From: Vicinamibacterales bacterium
GTDB lineage: Bacteria; Acidobacteriota; Vicinamibacteria; Vicinamibacterales; Fen-181
Direction of reading: 5' to 3'
Length of the DNA: 64,000 nt
NCBI GenBank assembly: GCA_036504215.1
Contig: DASXVO010000028.1
Location: forward strand, 124,001 to 188,000
Under the pieces are notes generated by a model. The model saw only the letters and a list, made by a program, of their open reading frames with translations, was not told the DNA's origin and did not search any database. Below, piece by piece: positions 34,256-44,636 of this stretch (within the stretch, counting starts at the first letter, position 1; each line of letters opens with the position of its first letter). Made by a program: the position numbers and the translations under genes.

Positions 34256-35368
34256 TTACTGTTCCCACGGCAACCCCGCCTTGCCGAAGTGCCCGTAGTT
34301 CGTCGTCGTCCTATAGATCGGCTGCAGCAGGTTCAGTTGCTCGATGATCGCAGCCGGACGGAAGTCGATCTTGTCGAGGAACGCGCGGGCAGCCCGCTCG
34401 TCGCCGGTTCCGTAGGTCTCGACCTTGGTGGACACCGGTTGCGCCTTGCCGATGGCGTACGCGACCTGCACCTCGGCTCGCTTGGCGATGCCGGCCTTCA
34501 CGATCTGCCGCGCCACATGACGGCCGAAGTAGGCGCCGCTGCGGTCCACCTTCGACGGGTCCTTGCCGCTGAACGCCCCACCGCCGTGATGCGCCGCGCC
34601 GCCGTACGTGTCCACGATGATCTTGCGCCCGGTCACGCCGCAATCGGCCGACGGTCCGCCGATGGCGAAGCAGCCGGTCGGATTCACCAGCACGTCCACT
34701 TTCGGCGAGAACCAGTTGCCCAGCACGCGCGGGGCCAGTTCTGTGGCCACGTAGTCGAAGATCGTCTTGTGGTCGGTCTCCGCGGCATGCTGCGTGGATA
34801 CGAGCACGCACGTTACGCCGACCGGGGTGCCGTTCTCGTACTCCACCGACACCTGCGATTTGGCATCCGGCCGGAGCCACGGGTAGTTGCCACTCCGGCG
34901 ATCGTCAGCGAGTCCGCGCGTCAGGCGATGCGCCAGCAGGATCGGCAGAGGCATCAACTCGGGCGTCTCGTTCGTCGCGTAGCCGAACATCATGCCCTGG
35001 TCGCCCGCGCCCTGCTCCTTGTCGAGCCCGCGACCTTCATCCACACCCTGTGAGATGTTGTCCGATTGCTTCGACAGGAACTGGAGCACCTTGACGCGGT
35101 CCGCATGGAACGCCTCGCCGTCATGGAGGTAGCCGATCTCGCGAATGGCCTGCCGCGCGATCGCTTCGTGGTCCACCTTCGCCCTCGACGAGATCTCCCC
35201 AGCCAGCACGACCTTGTCGTCCTTGCACATGACCTCGCACGCCACACGGCTGCGCGGATCACCAGCGAGATAGGCGTCGAGGATCGAGTCGGCGATGTAA
35301 TCGCACACCTTGTCGGGATGACCCTCGGATACGGATTCGGATGTGAGCGTGTGCCTCAGATTCTGCAT
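34256..35368 (-). CDS. metK: S-adenosylmethionine synthetase
   Basis: 370 residues. It makes S-adenosylmethionine from methionine and ATP in the cytosol. Signatures: SEGHPDKVCDYIADSILDAYL at the N-terminus (ATP/Mg site), GAGDQGMMFGYATNET (the conserved GAGDQG hexapeptide), and GRKIIVDTYGGAAHHGGGAFSGKDPSKVDRS in the C-terminal domain with the phosphate-binding GGGAFSGKD. GAGGAA precedes the ATG by 6 nt. The long leader carries a predicted SAM-sensing pseudoknot and an intrinsic terminator, so expression is probably shut down by its own product. Confidence 0.97.
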   Translation of the reverse strand: MQNLRHTLTSESVSEGHPDKVCDYIADSILDAYLAGDPRSRVACEVMCKDDKVVLAGEISSRAKVDHEAIARQAIREIGYLHDGEAFHADRVKVLQFLSKQSDNISQGVDEGRGLDKEQGAGDQGMMFGYATNETPELMPLPILLAHRLTRGLADDRRSGNYPWLRPDAKSQVSVEYENGTPVGVTCVLVSTQHAAETDHKTIFDYVATELAPRVLGNWFSPKVDVLVNPTGCFAIGGPSADCGVTGRKIIVDTYGGAAHHGGGAFSGKDPSKVDRSGAYFGRHVARQIVKAGIAKRAEVQVAYAIGKAQPVSTKVETYGTGDERAARAFLDKIDFRPAAIIEQLNLLQPIYRTTTNYGHFGKAGLPWEQ

Positions 35369-35651
35369 GGTGCTTCCTCAATAGGTGAATAGAAAACCCA
35401 GGCGCGCGGGCTCATCGCCCGAACGCGCCGGGCTGCACGTGACCAGGCACAGTCATGCGGACTCGTCATGCCCTTTCGAGATCGCGGTCAGTCTCGCTCG
35501 CGCATGGCTCCAGGCCACCGAGGCCTGGCCGGCTGGGCCACCGTGCGCTCCAGAGGCTGGAGCCGGACGACGGTGTGGCGTACGGGTCATCGAGCCGGGA
35601 CTCTCGCCGTACTCTTCATGCCGGCAGCCCGAGACAGAGCTGCCAGGCGGC
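35369..35651 (-). other. Distal part of the metK leader, non-coding
   Basis: About 280 nt between the leader terminator and the metK start. No convincing open frame on either strand. It holds further hairpins, for example GGCAGC/GCTGCC at 35623-35644 directly after the U-tract and CCAGGCC/GGCCTGG at 35510-35528. I see no second promoter that can be defended. Confidence 0.5.
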
Positions 35652-35687
35652 AAAACAAAAGGGCCTCGCGACCGAATCGCGGGCCCT
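35652..35687 (-). terminator. Intrinsic terminator in the metK leader
   Basis: On the minus strand AGGGCCCGCGA pairs with TCGCGAGGCCCT (11 bp, one bulged A, UUCGG loop), followed directly by TTTTGTTTT. This is the only hairpin in the window with a clear U-tract. TCGCGG (35690-35695) could instead pair with CCGCGA (35677-35682), an antiterminator that uses part of the terminator's 5' arm. Confidence 0.85.
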
Positions 35688-35694
35688 GGCCGCG

Positions 35695-35765
35695 ACTTAG
35701 ATGGTCAACGTATCCCGTCCAGCCGAAGCTGGTGCGTGGCCCATCAAGTCACGAAATCGCCACGC
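35695..35765 (-). promoter_or_regulatory. Predicted SAM-II-class riboswitch upstream of metK
   Basis: An H-type pseudoknot can be drawn. P1 is GCGUGGC (35759-35765) with GCCACGC (35734-35740). The P1 loop starts GAUUU and ends ACUUGAUGG, which pairs with CCAUCUAAGU (35695-35704): 9 bp interrupted by a single bulged U. P1 and the pseudoknot helix abut, as in SAM-II, and the UUG/CUAA pairing with a bulged U mirrors the SAM-II core, where that U contacts the ligand's adenine. A CCAGC-UUCG-GCUGG hairpin is inserted in the connecting loop. Pairings are seen; class assignment relies on recalled SAM-II structure and the metK context. Confidence 0.65.
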
Positions 35766-35774
35766 TCTTCTGAC

Positions 35775-35804
35775 ACTATGGCGCCCATGCGACGTCCCTG
35801 TCAA
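35775..35804 (-). promoter_or_regulatory. metK promoter
   Basis: TTGACA (35799-35804), an 18-bp spacer and CATAGT (35775-35780). The start point would lie a few nt before the predicted riboswitch, giving a leader of about 400 nt. Confidence 0.7.
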
Positions 35805-35823
35805 GGCGCCAACAGAGCACGCC

Positions 35824-37542
35824 CTACCTCGGCAGCTCCCGCCACACCGCGCGAAGTTCGTCCACGGTCGCGAATCGCGCGGCCGGTTCACGGTCCAGCG
35901 CGCGCTGCAGACACGCGGAGGCCTCGTCGGGCACCGTCGCGCACGCATCCGTGGGACGCGGTGCGCGGCCGCCCAGCATGGCGCCGAGCAATTCCGGCAG
36001 CGTTCTCCCGGTGTACGGCAGCATCCCGGTCGCCATCTCGTAGAGCAGGACTCCAATCGTGAAGATGTCCGACCGGACGTCCGCCGCCCGCCCCGTCAGC
36101 ACCTCGGGCGCAATGTAGGGCATCTCATTGCCGGCCAGCGCGCCGCCCCGCACCGCCTCGTCGCTCAGTGACGCCAGCAACTCCTGCACCTGGCCGATCC
36201 CGCCCATCGAGATCATCAGCCGCTCCCCATCCTCATCGGTCGTCATGCGAATGATGCCGGGGTTGAGGCCACAGAGCAGCACGCGACGCTTGTGCAGCGC
36301 GGCGGCCGCGTCCATCACCTGCAGCCCGAGCCCATGCACCCGCGGCCACTCGAACGGAGCCTCGGCATCCAGCACCTGCAGCAGGCTCTCGCCCACAATC
36401 AGGTCGGTCACGAGATACAACGTACCGTCCTCTTCCCCGAAGTCACGGACCTGGATCACCGACGGATGCGATACCTGCAGTCCCCTCGCCTCTCTCAGGA
36501 ACCGTTCCCGAACGGCCTCCCAGTCCGGTCGCTGCCCGCGTCTCAGGATCCGGATTGCCACGGGCAGGCCAAGCGCCCGATGTGTCCCGGAGTGGACCTC
36601 GCTCCCCAGGCGTCCGCGGTTGATCACCGGTCCGATCTCGTACTTCGCCTCGAGAGCAGAGGGGGGGGGCGTCGACGATCCACCGACCGCCGCGTCCCGG
36701 CTCCCGGCCAGGGCCCTCGCGAAGTCCGACATCGTTTGGTGCCGGTCCGCGGGGTCTTTTGCGAGCGCCTCGAGGACCACAGCGTCCAGCCAGGCCGGCA
36801 CGGCCGGCTGAACCTGGCTTGGCACCGGTGGAGGCTCGCACAGGTGTTTCGTGATGAGGCCCATCGGATTGGCGGACTGGAACGGCGGACGCCCGGTCAG
36901 CATCTCGAATACCACCACGCCGAGGCTGTAGATGTCGCAGCGCCCATCCACGTCCAGTCCCTGCACCTGCTCTGGCGAGGCGTAGAGCAGGGTCCCGACG
37001 AATTGATCCATCCGCGTCATCCGCGTGTCACCGCCCGCGCGGATGTTGGCGAGACCGAAATCGATGATCTTGAAGACCCGCTGGTCGGAGCCGAACGTGT
37101 GCCCGACGATGTTGGCCGGCTTGAGGTCGCGATGCACGATGCCGCTGTCGTGGGCGAGTTGAAGGGCCCCGCACAGCGGTTCGACGATCTCCTGCACGGC
37201 AGCCGGGCTCATCGGGCCCAGCGCGGCCAGTTCGTCGGCCAAGCTGCGCCCGTTGAGGTACTCCATGACCAGATACGGCTGCCCGTCCTCGGCAATCGCG
37301 AAGTCGAGAATCGTGACGATGTTCGGATGCCGGAGTTGCGCGCACGTGCGGCTCTCGCGCATGAACCGGTCGCGAAGGTCGCCCGCGTCCTGTCCGCCCG
37401 CCCGAATCACCTTGATGACGACCTCGTCGCCCAGGAGGACCCGGCGGGCGCGATAGACCTCCCCCATGCCGCCGGCCGCCAGCAGCCCGGTGACCTCATA
37501 CCGGCCGTCGATGAGGGCGCCTTCGGTGAGCACCGCCGACAT
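35824..37542 (-). CDS. Ser/Thr protein kinase with tandem pseudokinase domain
   Basis: 572 residues, no membrane segment. Domain 1 (about 15-270) is a Hanks-type kinase with all key elements: LLAAGGMGEVY loop, Lys in VVIKVI, catalytic IVHRDLKPANI, metal-binding IIDFGLANI and YASPEQV. Domain 2 (about 300-570) has the same fold but has lost catalysis: VAIRIL has Arg for the Lys, HRDLKPxN is replaced by CGLNPGII, and DFG by MGG. APE and the SDIFTIGVLLYEMATG helix remain. The pseudokinase may regulate domain 1 or bind a partner. Start is ATG at MSAVLTEGALIDG; a GTG two codons upstream is possible. Confidence 0.88.
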   Translation of the reverse strand: MSAVLTEGALIDGRYEVTGLLAAGGMGEVYRARRVLLGDEVVIKVIRAGGQDAGDLRDRFMRESRTCAQLRHPNIVTILDFAIAEDGQPYLVMEYLNGRSLADELAALGPMSPAAVQEIVEPLCGALQLAHDSGIVHRDLKPANIVGHTFGSDQRVFKIIDFGLANIRAGGDTRMTRMDQFVGTLLYASPEQVQGLDVDGRCDIYSLGVVVFEMLTGRPPFQSANPMGLITKHLCEPPPVPSQVQPAVPAWLDAVVLEALAKDPADRHQTMSDFARALAGSRDAAVGGSSTPPPSALEAKYEIGPVINRGRLGSEVHSGTHRALGLPVAIRILRRGQRPDWEAVRERFLREARGLQVSHPSVIQVRDFGEEDGTLYLVTDLIVGESLLQVLDAEAPFEWPRVHGLGLQVMDAAAALHKRRVLLCGLNPGIIRMTTDEDGERLMISMGGIGQVQELLASLSDEAVRGGALAGNEMPYIAPEVLTGRAADVRSDIFTIGVLLYEMATGMLPYTGRTLPELLGAMLGGRAPRPTDACATVPDEASACLQRALDREPAARFATVDELRAVWRELPR

Positions 37543-37607
37543 TGTCACACAGGTCGGCCGTGTTTGCGCCCCGCCCGGGGACGCGGCGCGTCAATCTCCC
37601 GAATCTC

Positions 37608-39632
37608 TCATTTCCCGCCGAGTAGGTCTCTGAGCTTCTGCCCGAGCGTTTCGATGAATCCGCCGATCGCCCGCTCCACTCGCTGCCTGATCGAGCCGGA
37701 GTGGACCGGACACAGACGCGTCGGCGTGTCGTCGCCAGGCTTGAAATACTCGGTGTAGGTCGGACAGCCCTCCACGGGCCGCAGGTACGAAACCCGGCAC
37801 AGCGCCACCTCTTCCAGGCCGGCTGGAGGATCGAAGGCACGAGGTTCGGGCAGGGCCTTCGCGCTCCGACGCATGAACTCGGCCCAGATGGGAAGCGCGA
37901 GTCTGCTGCCATAGGCGTCGGCGCCAATGGATGCCGGTTGATCGAAGCCCACCCAGACGCCAGCAACCACCGCGGTGGAGAACCCGACGAACCAGGCGTC
38001 CCGGAAGTCATCGGTCGTGCCGGTCTTCCCTGCCACCGGGAAACCGATCCCCGCCTGTCGGACGCCGGTCGCCGTGCCGCGCGCCACGACGTCCTGCAGC
38101 ATGGAGACCATCTGGAAGGCCACGTGCTCGGACAGCACGCGCTCCTGCTCGACCTTTGTCGCGAACACCTCGTCTCCCCGTCCATCGACCACCGAGACCA
38201 GGCTGCGCGGCTTCACCCGCAGGCCTCCGTTGGCGAACACGGCATACGCGGCGGTCAGGTCGAACGGAGACACGAGGCCCGTTCCGAGCGCCAGCGATGG
38301 CACGTCGGGTTGGTCGGGAATCCCCGCGGCCTTCGCGAGCCGGATGATTGGCGTCGACCCGATCTTCTGCTGGAGCGCCACCGCGGCGCGGTTGTTCGAC
38401 TCGATGAGGGCCGCACGCAGCGACAGTTCATCGGCGCTCTCGAGATGCGCGTTGTGCGGCGCCCATTCCTCGCGCCCGATGGGCGCCATCGCCGCGAGTC
38501 CGGTCAGCATCGAGACCGGAGAGGTTCCCTGCGTGAGCGCCGCGGCATAGACGAACGGTTTGAACGCCGAGCCCGGTTGCCGCCGGCTTCGCGTTGCCCG
38601 ATTGAACGGCGCCTCGCTGAAGCTCCGCCCGCCCACCATCGCGAGCACGTTGCCCGTGCGCGGGTCGATGGCCACGAGCGCCGCTTCGAGATCGTTCGTG
38701 CCCAGGCGCCGCAACCCGGCGTCCATCGCCCGCTCGGCGGCATCCTGCACGGACCGAACGACCGTCGTCTGAACGCGCCAGTCAGGCGGGTGATCGCCGC
38801 CGAACTGATTGCGGAACTGCTGGCGCAGATAGTCCCGGACGTATCCGGACTGCGCCTGCGCGGCGGGCGAGTAAGGCTGGAACGTCGGGCGGGCGCGCAG
38901 CGCCGCCTCCGCGTCAGCCGCCGAGATCATGCCTTCCTCTCGCATCCGCTGCAGCACGGTATGACTGCGGCGAATCGCGCCTTCCGGATTCGACCACGGG
39001 GAGAGCGCTGAGGGCGCACGAATGACTCCAGCGATGACGGCCGACTCGGCCAGCGACAGGTCGCGCGCCCGCTTTCCGTACAGCCGCTTCGCGATCGGCT
39101 CCACCCCGTAGACACCGCCGCTCAGGTAAATCCGGTTGAGATACAACTCGAGAATCTGATCCTTCGAGAGCTGCTCTTCGATCAGGAGGGCGAGCACTGC
39201 CTCCTTGGCCTTCCGACCCCAGGTCCGGTTGTTGGAGAGATAGAGCGTTCTCGCAAGCTGTTGCGTGAGCGTGCTGCCGCCCTCGACGAGTTGCTGGTCA
39301 CGCACGTCGTGCGACGCCGCGCGAACGAGGCCAACCGGATCGATGCCGAGATGATGGTAGAAGCGATGGTCCTCGACCGCGACGACGGCCTGGCGCAACG
39401 ACGGGGCAATGGCCGAGAGCGGCACCGGCTCGTGCTGCTCGTCCATCCTGAACCACTGCTGGCCGTCCGCCCACAAGAAAACCGTGTCCCCCGCGCCACG
39501 ACGCAGTCCATGGATCGCCAGCGCATATCGCACGACCCACACGGACGTCACGGCGGCAGACGCACCGAGCAGAAGGATCAGTCCGAGGGCGAGTCCTTTC
39601 CACCACGTCAACGGACGCAGCCAGCGGAACAC
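37608..39632 (-). CDS. Class A penicillin-binding protein (PBP1A-type)
   Basis: 674 residues; polymerises and cross-links peptidoglycan at the inner membrane. One N-terminal anchor (GLALGLILLLGASAAVTSVWVV). The GT51 glycosyltransferase (about 70-245) has AVEDHRFYHHLGID, EGGSTLTQQLARTLYLS and ELYLNRIYLSGGVYGVEPIAK. The transpeptidase has SxxK (GSAFKPF), SxN (ESNNRA) and KTG (AGKTGTT). The C-terminal extension has a Cys pair (VALCRVSY, VEGCPTYT; RLCPVH). Its ATG lies 3 bp after the TerC stop, so the two are co-transcribed. Confidence 0.95.
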   Translation of the reverse strand: MFRWLRPLTWWKGLALGLILLLGASAAVTSVWVVRYALAIHGLRRGAGDTVFLWADGQQWFRMDEQHEPVPLSAIAPSLRQAVVAVEDHRFYHHLGIDPVGLVRAASHDVRDQQLVEGGSTLTQQLARTLYLSNNRTWGRKAKEAVLALLIEEQLSKDQILELYLNRIYLSGGVYGVEPIAKRLYGKRARDLSLAESAVIAGVIRAPSALSPWSNPEGAIRRSHTVLQRMREEGMISAADAEAALRARPTFQPYSPAAQAQSGYVRDYLRQQFRNQFGGDHPPDWRVQTTVVRSVQDAAERAMDAGLRRLGTNDLEAALVAIDPRTGNVLAMVGGRSFSEAPFNRATRSRRQPGSAFKPFVYAAALTQGTSPVSMLTGLAAMAPIGREEWAPHNAHLESADELSLRAALIESNNRAAVALQQKIGSTPIIRLAKAAGIPDQPDVPSLALGTGLVSPFDLTAAYAVFANGGLRVKPRSLVSVVDGRGDEVFATKVEQERVLSEHVAFQMVSMLQDVVARGTATGVRQAGIGFPVAGKTGTTDDFRDAWFVGFSTAVVAGVWVGFDQPASIGADAYGSRLALPIWAEFMRRSAKALPEPRAFDPPAGLEEVALCRVSYLRPVEGCPTYTEYFKPGDDTPTRLCPVHSGSIRQRVERAIGGFIETLGQKLRDLLGGK

Positions 39633-39635
39633 CGC

Positions 39636-40409
39636 CTACCCGTCCTTTCGCCTCGCCCGGCGCCGCTCGTCCCTCCACGCCCAGCCGAGCGCAGCGGCGA
39701 AGATGACGACGATCAGGCTGAATCCGATCGCTTCGGGAATCTCCCACCCGATGATCCCGGTTTGATGAAGGTACTGGACGACAAGCCGGAAGCCGACCCA
39801 CGCGATGATGACGAAGGCCCCGTCCACCAGCACGGGATAGCGCTCGACCATCGACAGGAGCTGCCCGACGACCAGACGAATGGCGATGATCCCGAGGACG
39901 CCTCCCGTCAGCACCACCCAGAGCTTGGGCGACATCCCGACGGCCACGACAATCGAATCCACGGCAAAGACGATGTCGCTCAACTCCACCCGCACGACGG
40001 TTGCCCAGAACGCCGAGAGGCCGAGCCAGGACCGCGCCGGGGGCACTTCTCCCCGATCGTGCATCTCCGATTCACCGAAGAAATGCCGGAACGGCAGGTA
40101 GAGCAGGTAGAGTCCGCCGGCCAGCTTCACCAGGCTCAGGCGGATCATGTAGAGCCCGAAGACGAGCGCGAGCGATCGAAAGGCGAATGCCCCGAAGATG
40201 CCGTAGCGCAGCGCTTTCTTTCGCTGGTGCTTGGGCAGACCGAGCGCGAGCACGGCGAGCACCATCGCATTGTCGGCGCTCAGCAAGCCCTCGAGGAGGA
40301 CGAGCAGGAGGATGGTGAGGAAGTCCGACGCTTGGATCGTCACGGGCAGATGGAACTCATGATGGGCTGACGGACGCGACCGGCGAGGTGACGGCGGCGA
40401 CGCGGACAC
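39636..40409 (-). CDS. TerC-family integral membrane protein
   Basis: 257 residues and seven predicted helices. The conserved acidic membrane motifs are LEGLLSADNAMVLAVLA (helix 1) and VELSDIVFAVDSIVVAVGM (helix 5), each with the Asp residues typical of TerC. The family includes manganese exporters that serve secreted metalloproteins, so a Mn role is possible. The GTG start gives a 20-residue Ser/Pro-rich leader; an internal GTG at VTIQASDFLTILLL is an equally possible start. It is divergent from the hspR-like gene; the palindromic operator lies between them. Confidence 0.88.
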   Translation of the reverse strand: MSASPPSPRRSRPSAHHEFHLPVTIQASDFLTILLLVLLEGLLSADNAMVLAVLALGLPKHQRKKALRYGIFGAFAFRSLALVFGLYMIRLSLVKLAGGLYLLYLPFRHFFGESEMHDRGEVPPARSWLGLSAFWATVVRVELSDIVFAVDSIVVAVGMSPKLWVVLTGGVLGIIAIRLVVGQLLSMVERYPVLVDGAFVIIAWVGFRLVVQYLHQTGIIGWEIPEAIGFSLIVVIFAAALGWAWRDERRRARRKDG

Positions 40410-40458
40410 CCTCAGTATCGCCCGACTGGCGGAAAATGTCGAAGTGGCGAGGCGACGA

Positions 40459-40489
40459 CATTGACACGCGCTGTGTCAATGCCTATATT
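40459..40489 (+). promoter_or_regulatory. Promoter and HspR-type operator of the heat-shock cluster
   Basis: A consensus promoter, TTGACA (40461-40466), 17 bp, TATATT (40484-40489), is overlaid by a perfect inverted repeat CATTGACA-N7-TGTCAATG (40459-40481). The HAIR element bound by HspR has 7-bp arms with TTGA and an N7 spacer, as here. Binding would cover the -35 box and spacer and repress transcription. Confidence 0.8.
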
Positions 40490-40510
40490 CGATCTATAGC
40501 AAGATCGACC

Positions 40511-40876
40511 ATGAGGATAACCCGAGAGTTCTACTTCATCAGCACGGCGGCCCGCCTGCTGGGGATGCACCCCCAGACGCTCCGGAAGTACGAGCGTCTC
40601 GGCCTGGTGCAGCCGACCCGGACGGTGGGCAGCATGCGCATGTATTCGGTCGAGGAACTCGAGCGCCTGCGGTTGATCAAGCACTTGGTGGACGAACTCG
40701 GCATCAACCTGGCCGGCGTGCAGCGCCTGTTGTCGGTGGCGGAGGCGGCGCAGCGGATTCGTCAGTTGAGCGTCGAAGATGGCGGCCGGAATGACACCCG
40801 CCGTCGGCTCTGGCGCGAGATCGATCGCCTGTGCGAGATCATCGGTCTCGAGCGCGACGACGAAAGCGGTTCCTAG
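40511..40876 (+). CDS. hspR: HspR-like MerR-family heat-shock repressor
   Basis: 121 residues. The MerR-type winged helix is at the N-terminus (FYFISTAARLLGMHPQTLRKYERLGLVQPTRT, with the wing VGSMRMYSVEELERL), followed by a helical dimerisation part (IKHLVDELGINLAGVQRLLSV). It lacks effector-binding cysteines, as in HspR, whose co-repressor is DnaK. The start follows the promoter by about 20 bp. The operator overlapping its own promoter indicates autoregulation, and the next genes are chaperones. Confidence 0.87.
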   Translation: MRITREFYFISTAARLLGMHPQTLRKYERLGLVQPTRTVGSMRMYSVEELERLRLIKHLVDELGINLAGVQRLLSVAEAAQRIRQLSVEDGGRNDTRRRLWREIDRLCEIIGLERDDESGS

Positions 40877-40935
40877 AGGCGCGCCGCAGACCATTTCAGG
40901 GCCCGCCTCACTGGAACCAGAAACGCTGTTGGTTG

Positions 40936-41030
40936 GCCCCGCGAAACGCGGGGCGTCGACGTCTTGAACGGCCGGGCGGACGTCGAGGGAACCTCGCTCA
41001 TACGCGTCGGCTTTGGCCAGTCAAGACGTC
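40936..41030. other. Structured gap between hspR and cbpA
   Basis: A perfect 8-bp GCCCCGCG/CGCGGGGC hairpin with an AAA loop (40936-40954), no T-tract. It is followed by a 10-bp perfect inverted repeat GACGTCTTGA (40958-40967) and TCAAGACGTC (41021-41030), separated by 53 bp. Each arm contains a CTTGA/TCAAG half-site like HspR operators. Confidence 0.55.
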
Positions 41031-41045
41031 TAGCATCGGGCAGAT

Positions 41046-42010
41046 ATGGAATTCAAGGACTACTACCAGACGCTCGGCGTCGCGAAGACGGCTTCCGAGA
41101 AGGAAATCAAGCAGGCGTACCGGAAGCTCGCCCGCAAGTTCCACCCTGACGTGAATCCGGGCGACAAGGCCGCGGAGTCGCGCTTCAAGGAGATCAATGA
41201 GGCCTACGAGGTCCTCGGCGATCCGGAGAAGCGGAAGAAGTACGACGAGCTCGGCGCGAACTGGCGGCAGTACGAGCAGGCCGGGCAGAACCCCTTCGAC
41301 CGCACGCAGTGGTCCGGGGGCAGCGCGCCCGAAGGCGGGTATCGAACGATCAACGAAGAGGACCTTCGGGAGATGTTCGGCGGGGAGAACCCGTTCTCGG
41401 ACTTCTTCCAGGCGTTCTTCAGCGGCGGCGCACGTGCCGGTGGGCGGCGCACCCGGACGTCACGTACCACTCGGGCACGCGCCGGCCGCGACATCGAGGA
41501 GGAAATCGAGTTGACGCTCGAGGAGGCGATGCAAGGCGCCACGAGGCGGCTCTCGATCAAGCAGGAGGGACACACGCGGACGGTCGACGTGCGAATCCCG
41601 GCCGGCGTCAACGACGGATCGCGCGTTCGTGTCCCCGGCGAAGGCGAGCATGGTGCGGCGGGCGCGCGGGCGGGCGATTTGTACTTGCGAATCCGGCTGC
41701 GTCCCGACGCCAGGTTCGAGCGGCGCGGCCGTGATCTGCATACGCAGGTGACGGTGCCCGTGACCACGGCAGTGCTCGGCGGCGAGGCCGACGTGCCGGC
41801 GGTCGGCGAGCGCGCGCTGCGCCTGAAGATCCCGGCGACGACGCAGAATGGCCAGGTGTTTCGCCTGAAGGGACACGGCATGCCATCGGTCGGCAAGCCG
41901 GGCGACCGCGGTGACCTGTACGCGACGGTGAACGTGGTGCTTCCCCGCTCGCTCAGCCAGGAACAACGGGAGCACTACGAAGCTCTCGCCAAGCTGGAGG
42001 TCGGCACGTC

Positions 42011-42014
<4 letters not shown>
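41046..42014 (+). CDS. cbpA: CbpA/DnaJ-type co-chaperone
   Basis: 322 residues. An N-terminal J domain ([19 protein letters not shown], then HPD in KFHPDVNPG) activates DnaK's ATPase. A Gly/Phe-poor linker with [19 protein letters not shown] follows, then two C-terminal substrate-binding beta domains ([37 protein letters not shown]). The Cys-rich zinc domain of DnaJ proper is absent, so it is the CbpA class. The last 4 bp overlap the clpB start (ATGA). Confidence 0.93.
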
Positions 42015-44635
<2,621 letters not shown>

Positions 44636-44636
44636 G

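Noticed and set aside
36660-36670. Run of nine G in the kinase gene as a frameshift site
   Set aside because: The frame is intact through the linker between the two kinase domains; phase variation is possible but not supported from one sequence.
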